Source: Euglena gracilis (Eukaryota; Euglenida; Euglenophyceae; Euglenales). From it: a DNA stretch of 64,000 nt. This document shows, piece after piece, positions 42,669-51,509 of this stretch. Where the stretch lies: contig CP154956.1 in the NCBI GenBank assembly GCA_039621445.1, forward strand, positions 78,922,474 through 78,986,473. The letters run 5' to 3'. Made by a program: the position numbers and the translations under genes. The notes under the pieces are model-generated. The model saw only the letters and a list, made by a program, of their open reading frames with translations, searched no databases and was not told where the DNA came from. Each line of letters begins with the position of its first letter. Within the stretch, counting starts at the first letter, position 1.

Positions 42669-43959
42669 AGGGGGGGGTTCGGTCGGAGCGGCGAGGGGGA
42701 CCTCACCGCGGGGCGCTGTCTAGGCCATGATGACCGAGATCACCACGATGCCAAGCGCCCCATCCCTCCTCCATTAGGTCGGTGGACCCTCAGCCGCTCG
42801 CCCATGACGGGGTAGCGGGGCCCTCGCAGGTTGCCGCCAACAGTCCAAGGTGGACTGACGCTTCGGTGGGGGCACGTCGGCCTCGGCGGCTGGATACCGT
42901 GCCCTGGTTGACGATCGCGGCGGGGCGGGGGGCTTGGCTGACGCTGCTCGTGCCGGAGGGGCTGTCCGCCGCCTCTTCACTGGAGCCAGGTCCTCCACCG
43001 CTCGCGCCCGCCGGTGATCCGCCTCCTCCGCCGGCGCCGAGACGCGTAAAGATGACAGGTAATCGTTCCACCGTTGCTGGAACAGCTCGTACCAGGCAGC
43101 TGGCTCCCCAGGGGCGGGTGTTACGATCTGCACCGGCCAGCGCTGGTTGTGGCTGTCCCGCAGGCCCGGTCCCAGGGCACCGACCACATCTCGGGGGATC
43201 ATGTAATCCCGCAGCTCGTCGTCCAGGCCAACCTGGCGACGCAGGCGACGGGTGAAGCCCAAGACCAGCGCGGACTCCGAGCTGCCCGCGGTGGACGGGA
43301 AGGGCATGCCCTTGTCCACCTCCCACAGCAGAAGGAGCGCTTTGCTCGGCAACCCCTGCTCCACCGCTGCCGCCCGCAGGTGGGGGTGATACCGCAGCCA
43401 AGCAGCAAGGCCTGCATCCACCTCCTCGATGGTTGCCGCGGAACGGGGAACCGGACGGGCAGCTAGTTCGCGCTCAGCCCGCTGACGCCACCGGTCCGCA
43501 TCCCGATGCATGCTGGGGGTGCGGTTATACAGCCACCGACCGCCACCCAAGGAGTGCCGCTGGAGGGGGGGGCTCAGGTCCGCGGAGCCCACCAGGTTGG
43601 CCAACGCCTTGGCGAAGCCGGACAGGCGGTGAGCTGGCAAGGAGCCAGGTGTCGTGGTGTAGTGCTCCCCCACCAACTCCTCAAAGAGATCCAGAAAGAC
43701 CTCCGACCGGCAGCCGCAGCTGGCAGGACAGACCACCGTATGCTCCCGCAGCAGCACGACCAAGCGGGACTGCAGCCACCGACGGCGGGGGCTTCCACAG
43801 GGGGGGGCCCGCGGGGGGCCTGCAGGGGGCGGCGGAGCAGGGGGCTGCTGTCGCTGCCGCAGCTCCAGGGACCGCAGCTCGGGGACGCTGAGACGCAGCC
43901 CCGGGGGGAGTGCGTAGGAGGGGCTGCCTGCTGCTGGTGTCATCGACAGGTCCGCGTCG
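42669..43959 (-). other. LINE 3' region
   Basis: Long GC-rich frames are open on this strand (for example ~440 codons from 44093 to 42774, overlapping the end of pol), with words such as RWLYNRTPSMHRDADRWRQR. The length and composition leave open that it is a genuine extra ORF in another frame. Otherwise it is the 3' UTR. No known domain is seen. Confidence 0.4.
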
Positions 43960-45951
43960 TCAGCAGGCAGTCGGTCGGAGTGGCGCTGCTGCCACCACAG
44001 GGGAGGTGGCGATGAGCTCACCGCGACGACGGAGGAGCTCAGCCGTGCGCTCAGCCAGGGCCACGTGCAGCGCCAGCAGGAACCGCGCCGCATCCGCCGT
44101 GGGAAGGGCGTGGTGGTGCAGCACAGTGGAGGGGATGAGCGCCGCCAGCAGAGGGAAGCAGTGCGCCGTCAGCCAGGTCGCCGGGGGGAGCGGCACGCCG
44201 AGCTTCGAGGTGGCACAGGCCAGCGCCCACACATCCATCAGGGCCGGGAGTGGGGGGGCAGCGCCGGTAGCCGGACAGCCCGCCAGCACGTGGGCGTCGT
44301 CCTCCGCCTCCACCCCGCAGCGCAGGCAGACAGGTGACACCACGCCGCCGATGCCGTGTCGTGCCAGACGCTCCCGCGTAGCGAGACAGCCGCCACGTAC
44401 ACGGGCGACCCACTTGATCACCCGCGGGGCCACCTTGTGCACGAAGCCGCCGGGGTGGACCACCGGCCGGCGGAAGATGGCGGTGGAGGAGGCCCAGTCG
44501 AAGTCCAAGCCCACGGGGAAGAGGATGTCCAGCCGGGGGCGAGGTCCCTTGCAGGACCACAGTCGCCGACAACGTCGCCACCACGCCGCCGGGAAGGAGG
44601 AGGGGACGCTGAGCACCACCGAACCATTGCCATCCAGCAGCACGACCGGGTCGCCCGCCGGGCCCACCATCGGGACGTCCTCCGGGGGCTGGACAGAGAG
44701 GGAGGTCATCCCCGCGGCAGCCTGCTTGGCCAGGGCGTCGGCAGCATCATTGCCCACCGCCTTCGGCAGCCCACGCTGGAGCCCGCGGTCGTCATGAGCC
44801 CGCACCTTCTCCAGCACCACGGGCAGGATGCACGCCTTGGCAGCTGCCAGCACCCGACGCACTTCCACTCGATCCAGGCAGCATAATCGCCGCGACTCCG
44901 ACATCGAGCCCCAGCCACGGAGGAGCTGCAGCGCGCACAGCGAGTCGGTGAGGACCTGAGATGGCTGCAAGCTCAGCGCCAGCTCCAGGGCGAGCAGTTC
45001 GCAGTTGGTGCTGCTGCGCGGCGCTGGGACGTGGAGCAGCAGGGACTCCCCGTCCACTGGACGCCACACCGCGGCTCCCCCCCCTCCAGCGCAAACCGAG
45101 CCGTCCGTGTACACCGCCTGCTCGTGGGGGTCGTTGATGTCGTCCGGGGTCAGCAAGGACACGCCCGTCAGTGACGGCTCCGGGAGCAACCGCGGCCAGG
45201 AGGCGGATCGACTGCACTGCGTGTTCCGCTCGATGGACCAGCCCACCGCCGCCAGAGCGGACCGCAGCGCCAGGGAGGGCTCGCGCCACACCATGGAAGG
45301 GCAGGCCACAGCCCGGTGGATGATGCTGGCGATGCCCTCACCGTTCGCCAGGAGTTGCAGCCAGCGCAGTTGGAGCAGGCGGGTGAAGGCCATGGGGTGC
45401 AGCGGCGCGGAGTCCCCCAGCGGCCAGCCCAGCGCCACCTCCGGGGCGTTCCAGGCATTCAGCGTCAGCGGCGGCTTGGTGCACACTGCAGACTTCGCCG
45501 CAGCCACCAGCGGGGCCAGCTGTGCGGCCGTGATATTGCGCAGCTCACAGCCGTACAGGGCCTTGGGCAGCACCGTCGTCCGCCACAGAACCGCGTTCAG
45601 GGCGGCGGGCAGCGGGAGGCTACGCAGTCGTTGAGCACCGGACAGCGCCTTGTCCAGCCTGGGCAGCCAATGCGCGGAGTCCCCCGTCCGGTTGGGCAGA
45701 CCCAGCTCCACCCCGACGAAGCGGAACTCGGCCGTGGTCAGGACGGAGGAGTCGCCGATGGACACGGCCTGCCCCGGGCCCAGCGTGGACCAGACCTGGA
45801 CCTTCGTGACCTTCACGCCCAGCAATGCGCACCACTCCAGGTGCGCCGCGATCAGCGCCTCCACAGCCGGTTGGGATGGGGCCAGCAGCACCAGGTCGTC
45901 GGCGAAGCTGACGGATGCCACGTGGAGGCCCGCAACATCCACCCCCAGGCG
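43960..45951 (-). pseudogene. LINE pol, C-terminal half: RT motif C, thumb, RNase H, zinc finger
   Basis: It is in the same frame as the upstream RT half and separated from it only by TAG 45952-45954. It starts with VASVSFADDLVLLAPS, the catalytic FADD box. RNase H motifs follow: AVYTDGSVCAGGGGAAVW, NCELLALELALSL, VLTDSLCALQLL and GNDAADALAKQAA, with all four acidic residues present. Near the C-terminus CLRCGVEAEDDAHVLAGC is a CCHC-like finger typical of LINE proteins. It ends in TGA. Confidence 0.9.
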
Positions 45952-47400
45952 CTAAGCGGGTGCCCACCGATGGAAGGTCTCGAACAGGATGTTCAGCAAG
46001 TCGGGGCTTGCCGGGCAGCCCTGCGCGAGGCCGTTGCACGCCTGCCACGGATCGCCGAAGACGGTGCCATAGCGGAACCGCCTGCGCACGTCCCGGTAGA
46101 ACGCGGCGAATGTGGCCACCACGTCCTCTGTCACGCCCGACTGCCGCAACACCCGGAAAACAGCCCACCACGGCAAGCTGTCGTAGCACTTCGCCAGGTC
46201 GAAGGAGGCCATCCACAGCTCCGCGCGGCGGTGGCGCTGCAGGCGCATGATGTCTTGCACCACTTGCGCTGCGTGTAAAGTACCGCGGCCAGCGCGGAAG
46301 CCGAAGGCGGTATCCGAGAGGAAGACGTTCTGCAGAGTTGGTGTCCAGGTGGTCACGATCCCCTTCGCCCACAGCCGGTACAGGACCTCGAGGACCGTGA
46401 CGGGGCGTTTGTCTTGTGGGCGCGCACCGCCGGACGCCTTGGGGATCATAGCCACGTAGGCATCGAGCCAGCAGGATGGCCAGCGCTGCTGCGCCTGCAC
46501 GAGCGTCAGCAGACGCGCGACAGCCTCCGGCCACGGAGGTGGCAGCGACCTCCACACCGCGATGGGGACCCCGGCCAGACCCGGCGCAGCACCTTCCCGC
46601 ATCGAACGCAGGGCCGCAGACACCCGCGCTGCAGTCCAGGGCGAGGAGGGCCATGTGGTGACGGGAATGTAGGTACCGAAGCGGGAGCCGATGAACGCCC
46701 TCCAGCGCTCCTCTTCATCTAGCCCCGCATGTTGCCGCAGCACCTGGTCGACCCAGAAGGCGCGCACAGCCCCATCCACAGCCGCCGCGGTGAGGCACTG
46801 CTGCCCCAAGGCGTCAAGGACAGGGCGCGAGCCCCACGGCACCCCAGGGGTCTGCAGCCACCGTTGGATCACGCCCAGGTCCTCCTTCCACAAGCGGGGC
46901 AGCGCAGCCTTGAACCGCTTGCAACGCTCCGCCCGATGACGCCGCAGGAGGGCTTGCAGGTCTGGGAGTCGGGCAGAGATGGCGTTCTGCACTGCCGCTG
47001 CCAGCACAGCCACCGGCACATCCCGCGGCAGGGACACCCCACGGCGCTCCAGGTCATCGAGCAGAGCCATCCAGTGGTGTGGCCAGCAGCCGGGAGACGA
47101 GGCACCCAGCAACGCGCGGCGGCACTGCGCAGCAAGGCGGTGAAGGACATCCAGCTGGCCGCGGAGGCAGCGCACCTCCTTGGAGTCGTACGCCAAGCGC
47201 CGCTTGCGGGGCCGCACATTCCAGCCGCCAGCCAGCGACACCAGGTGCTCCAACGCCGCACGGAGAGCAGTCGCGAGGGAGTCGAGCGACTCGCCAGGTT
47301 GGGGAGTGCCACGACAGCCGGGGAGAGCAGCCAGCGCTCCACGAGGTCGGACCACTGGGCCGAAGACGCGAGGTCGGAGGAGGCCTCGTAGAGCAGCGGT
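45952..47400 (-). pseudogene. LINE pol, N-terminal RT half
   Basis: RT motifs in order: AMREGAAPGLAG-type entry (SMREGAAPGLAGVPIAVW), VAMIPKASGGARPQDKRPV and TVLEVLYRLWAKGI, FGFRAGRGT, FDLAKCYDSLPWW (motif A Asp) and NGLAQGCPASPDLLNILF (motif B). The frame then hits TAG at 45952. The enzyme would prime reverse transcription on nicked target DNA. Only a stop codon and one upstream frameshift (near 47300) separate this from a full endonuclease-RT-RNase H polyprotein, so the insertion is fairly young. Confidence 0.9.
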
Positions 47401-47423
47401 GGGGGGCGAGGGCGAGGCGGCTG

Positions 47424-48275
47424 CTAATCGATGCGGCCCGCGTCGAGGAACAAGGACACCAGCACAGGGCAGTGGCCGCCATCTGCGAGCCCCTCGAGCA
47501 CGGAGGCCTCCCGGACCAGCCTCATCGCCGCGATGTTGGCCAGGACCAGATCGATCCGTGATGCCATTGTCGATCCACCGGAGCCAGGCTGGTGGTATGT
47601 GAAGGGCAGTGGCGCCGGCAGCAGCTCTCGATGAACATCCACCCAGGGACGACCAGGGCCAAGGAGATCGGCGAGCAGGCTGCAAGGAGGGCGGCGACCA
47701 GAGTTGAGGAAATCGGTTGCCGGGCTCAGGGATCCGTTGAAGTCGCCCAGCAGCAGCGTGGGCACCTGCATGTCCAGGGCGAAGACCAGCGCTGCGAACT
47801 CCAGGTCGAAGGGGCGGCGCTCTGCTTGGTGTGCGAGTGGCGCGTAGACGGACAGCAAGAGCAGCCCTAGCGGCAGTCCGGGACGTGGGGCGAGACGAAC
47901 TCCATGCAGTCGTCGCATCGCGTGCAGGCGACGCCACGCGGGGCAGGCCGGCATGGCGGGGAGGACGGCGATGACCTGGCGCCAGAGGAAGCCCACGCCG
48001 CAAGACTTCCCGTGCTCGGAGCGGTTGGTGGTCTGCACAGGACGCCCATGGTGCAGATGAAGACCAGCATTTGCCGCTGTCGTGTGGGCGGAGAGCAGCG
48101 GCACCTGCGCCAGGTGCGTCTCCTGTATCGCCAGCACGTCAGCCGACACCAAAGCAGCCACCATGGACACCTTTGCAGCCGTCCAGTGGCTCATGTTCCA
48201 AGTCCCGACCCGCAGCACCGAGGCCGGGACTCCTCCATGGGGGGCAGCAGCCCCCAACAGCACGCTCTCAGTCAT
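47424..48275 (-). pseudogene. LINE endonuclease (APE type)
   Basis: From the ATG at 48275: RVGTWNMSHW (Asn), LAIQETHLA (catalytic Glu), SCGVGFLWR, LLLSVYAPLAHQ, LLLGDFNGSLSP (Asp/Asn) and SRIDLVLAN, ending LADGGHCPVLVSLFL. These are the motifs of exonuclease-endonuclease-phosphatase nucleases in order; the usual final SDH is GGH here, keeping the His. It would nick target DNA. The frame ends at TAG 47424-47426 but stays open and protein-like after it for ~40 codons (LYEASSDLASSAQWSDLVER), so EN and RT were one ORF. Confidence 0.9.
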
Positions 48276-48314
48276 CGCGCCGCGCCCCCTCCGAGGCAGC
48301 ACGCGCTGGCTTCT

Positions 48315-49043
48315 TCAGCGCCGGCTTCTCCGGAGTGAGCTCTCCCACATCCCGAGTACGGCCGCGGCTGTCCTCCTCCGGGCCGTCCATCGGCTGCGCA
48401 CACCAGGGACTGCAGCATGCCGTCGAGGAGTCGACGGGGCTGCTGCAAGCTCGGCCGCCACCCGGTCATCCTGGCTCAGCAGCTCCGCACAACGCAGCTG
48501 ATGAGGAACAGGGGCACTAGCTGGCGACGGAAGAGAGTACGGCTGATGCTGAAAAGACGCGGCGTGCCCAACTGCAGGTCCGTGTCGCGTCGCTGCAAGC
48601 TGGGCCCGCAGGTCGGCGTTCTCACGGCGCAGCTCTTCCAACTGCCACTGCTGCCGCTCCATGGCTTGGCGCAGAGCCCGCATCTCCGCCAGCACAGCCT
48701 CCATGGGAGACGACGATGAGGCAGCAGGTACCCCGAAGGGAACGATCTCTGCCGACGACGCCTTGAGGGCCGCACGCCGTGCAGCCCGGGAGCCCGGTGC
48801 TGGCGGCGGGGGTCTCGGGGATTGGCTGGAGTTTGGTGGACGTGGCGCCCGCGATGGCTGCGACGGAGGTGGCTGTCGAAGATCAGCGGCGGGGGGCTGC
48901 TGTGGAGCGGGAGTCTTCCGCGCAACACCCCAGGTCGACGAGGAGGGCAGGCCAGGTGCCGAAGAGAGCCGCGAGGGAGCAGGCCGGGCAGTTGATGGAG
49001 TGCCTGCGGTCGGCGGGCGTCGCTGGGGAGGACTGGCCGGAGT
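48315..49043 (-). CDS. LINE Pro-rich frame with coiled coil
   Basis: The frame is open from 49046, where its upstream limit overlaps the TGA of the preceding frame. The first ~100 residues are Pro/Ser/Arg-rich. Residues ~113-150 form a clear coiled coil (MEAVLAEMRALRQAMERQQW, then QLEELRRENADLRAQL), as in LINE ORF1 proteins that trimerise on RNA. There is no ATG near the start, so it may be read by frameshift or re-initiation, or start at the internal Met of the coiled coil (about 48710). Confidence 0.5.
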   Translation of the reverse strand, partial: TPASPPQRRPPTAGTPSTARPAPSRLSSAPGLPSSSTWGVARKTPAPQQPPAADLRQPPPSQPSRAPRPPNSSQSPRPPPPAPGSRAARRAALKASSAEIVPFGVPAASSSSPMEAVLAEMRALRQAMERQQWQLEELRRENADLRAQLAATRHGPAVGHAASFQHQPYSLPSPASAPVPHQLRCAELLSQDDRVAAELAAAPSTPRRHAAVPGVRSRWTARRRTAAAVLGMWESSLRRSRR

Positions 49044-50681
49044 CAATTGCGCGCTGCAGGACCTCTGCCCCCAGCCACCATCGTCCAGGAGGTCCGCGTG
49101 GGCAGCCCAGCCGCTTGGAAGAAGGCCACCCGTCGGAATGGCCCCGCAGCACCGAGGCGCACCTCACCCCGGAGAGGGTCCAAGCCCACCGCCGCAATGA
49201 GCTCCTGCACTCGGAAGACGTCGGCGTCGGACAGGGGTCCCAGCCTCCACCATGATGCCCCGGGTGTGGGCTGCCGCAGGGCCGCCTTGGGGTCGTTCAG
49301 CACCGCGCGGACCTTCCCCTGGATGACCGCAGGGTCTGCGCCACCCCGCACGCTGATCCGCACCGCGAGGTCCTTCTCCGCAGGAAGAAGACCGACGACG
49401 CCCGGCACGTCGTGAAGGGCGTCCCACAGCGCTGCGGCATCTGCCCTCCGGCCTCGCAGGTACAGCAGGTTGAACTGCTCCCGCGGCAAAGCCGGTGCCG
49501 TCTCCTTCGTCCAGAACGGCCGAATGAACAGGCCGCCACTGCCGCTGCCGCGCATCCACTGCAGCGCTTCCGCCCGCGGCACGACGAGGATGGCGAGGAC
49601 CTCGCCACTGTGAAGGGTCTGCAGACCCTGCACGCGATGGGCCGCCCCGAACACCACACCCACCGCGCCAGCCACCTTGCCCAGCGCGCGCCGCAGCTCA
49701 CGCTCCGCATTCCGTTGCCGCACTGTCGGTGGCAGCTGGAACTCCACCCGCAGCAGCTCCAAGCCGCTCGGCTCCGGGTCGGGGAGAGCCCCCCGCACCC
49801 AGCGGTTGGCCACCTCCACTCCAGTCGCGGGGCACCGCAGGTTGAGGAAGAGCAGCACTTGACTGTGGGGCAGGAACCCCGGCTCCCACTCCTCAGGTGG
49901 CAAGCGCTTCACCATGGCGGGGATGCGCAGCACCGGCGCACGCTCAGCCAAGGCCACCACCTCCACCTGCAAGCGAGGATCATCGAACAGGGCGGCAGCC
50001 TCTCCAAGCAGGGGGCGCAAGGCGGCCACGTCCAAATCGGCAGGGCACCGGTAGCGATCAACGAGGCCCGCCAAGGAGATCAGCGACGCTGGGTGTTCCA
50101 CCTCGGCGCGGCGCCGCAGGGCCAAGACCAGCTCCCGCAGGTGAGGTCGCGGCGGGATCACCAGGTGGCGGGGCTCGTCGGACCATCGCTTCAAATCGGG
50201 GCACGCCGCGACGTCCGCATCGGTCAGGTCGGCACCCGAGGCGAAATCGCCTCCCACCACCCAAGCCTGGTCGGACTCGTCCAGGCGTCGGAGGTCGGCT
50301 GCCAGCTGCAGCAGCCATTCCTTCGGGGTGCGGGTGTCATACACCCGCACCGGCAGCTTGTTGTCGACGTCGGCGGGAAGCGTCCAACCACCCGCACGCA
50401 GCTTGCCCGCCTCCTGCAGCTTCTGCAGCTGCTGCCGGTCGTGGAGGCCGGGGCGTTGCGGCGGGGGTGGGTTGCCGTTGAGCGCGTGCTGCAGCCGGTT
50501 GCGGGCCTTGTGGCTGAGGGCCCAGGCCACCGCAATGGGAGGCAGCACCACGCAGGCGTCGGGGTCGAACGAGGCAGGGACAGGGGTCCCCAGCAATCGG
50601 AGCGTGTCGGTGGAGTCCAATTCGGTCAACGTCAGGAGCAGGGGCTCCGATCGAACCAAGCCGCTAGCGCGGCTTCCAAAA
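49043..50681 (-). CDS. LINE ORF1-like protein
   Basis: An open frame of about 545 codons from the LINE 5' border to TGA at 49043-49045. It looks globular (LQLAADLRRLDESDQAWVVG, VLLFLNLRCPATGVEVANRW, EQFNLLYLRGRRADAAALW) with two segments of beta-alpha pattern that could be RNA-recognition folds, but I cannot assign a family. No Met occurs in the first ~240 codons, so either the element is 5'-truncated or translation starts differently. The same frame runs open across the border into antisense gag, which is coincidental. Confidence 0.55.
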
Positions 50682-50699
50682 GAGGCGACGGAGATGGCG
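50682..50699 (+). repeat. Target-site duplication of the LINE, right
   Basis: Identical to 42651-42668. After it E4 gag resumes in the same codon phase. Confidence 0.95.
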
Positions 50700-51326
50700 G
50701 TGGAGGAGACGGGCGTTGTGCCGAAGAAGGTGGATCGCCAAGGCAGAAGAATCAAGGTGGTCCCGGCGGATGATGACCACCGGGCGGCCATCAAGGCGGT
50801 GTACGACCGGCAGAAGCTGTCTGGTGGAGCCATCGTCCGGGTGGCACCGGACACCGTGGAGTTCACCGCCACCCAAGTCAACGAACTCATGGTGCGGTGG
50901 CTGAGGGTGGACCAGCGGGCCGCCACCATGGGCCACCCCGAGCCGGCCCACCGCAAACCGGCGGCACCCACCAGATGGCAGCGGGAAGTGGATGTCGAAG
51001 ATGAAGATGACGAGACCGACACCAAGACCAATCAAGGAGTCCAGGGGGAGTCTAACATCAAGGAAGTGAAGAAGGAAGCGGTGAAGAAAGAAAAGGAAGG
51101 TGAAGCGAAGAAGGTGGACGAGACCAAGGACTCCAACGATGCCCAAGGCTGGGCTGGCCGAGGTAAAGGCAACCAGCAGCCGTGGAATGAAGGATGGACC
51201 GGCAAGGGTGGAGGCAAGGGGAAAGATGGTGGAAAAGGCAAAGGCAAGGGTAAGGGGAAAGGCAAAGGCGGTGAGAAGTGTTCCGGCAAAGGAGAAGCGG
51301 CTGGGACGACATCGACGCAGCAATGA
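50700..51326 (+). pseudogene. E4 gag, C-terminal part
   Basis: It resumes with VEETGVVPKKVDRQGRR, then VPADDDHRAAIKAVYDRQ and ATQVNELMVRWLRVDQRA, a charged linker, and a basic tail of repeated GKGKGKGKGK units ending GEAAGTTSTQQ and TGA (51324-51326). The tail probably binds RNA in place of a zinc knuckle. The pol frame downstream is in the same phase, with further stops at 51369 (TAA) and 51480 (TAG). Confidence 0.8.
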
Positions 51327-51509
51327 CGGGGCCGTCCAGGTCCCGAGGGGAAGGGCCTGGACCGGCAGTAAACCCCCCAGCCGACATCCGCACCAGGGAC
51401 GAGGCTGGTAAGAGCGGTGGAGTATGAAGAAGAAGGATGGCGGCTGGTCAAAAGAAAGAGAAGAGGCAGGAAGTGTCCATAGGAAGGGGAGAGACCCTGC
51501 CTGCGGCAG

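Larger units (their letters stand above)
42669..50681 (-). mobile_element. LINE-type (non-LTR) retrotransposon inserted in E4 gag
   Basis: An 8.0-kb element bounded by an exact 18-bp target duplication. On the minus strand it has an ORF1-like frame, a coiled-coil frame, an apurinic-type endonuclease, reverse transcriptase, RNase H and a C-terminal Cys/His finger. The 3' end lacks a poly-A tail; it ends in a run of C (ACCCCCCCCT on the minus strand). The 5' end may be slightly truncated, because the first frame is open from the border and has no early Met. Confidence 0.95.

Noticed and set aside
49412-50773. Plus-strand frame of ~450 codons across the LINE 5' end
   Set aside because: Antisense to the LINE ORF1 frame and crosses the insertion border; it becomes gag only after 50682.
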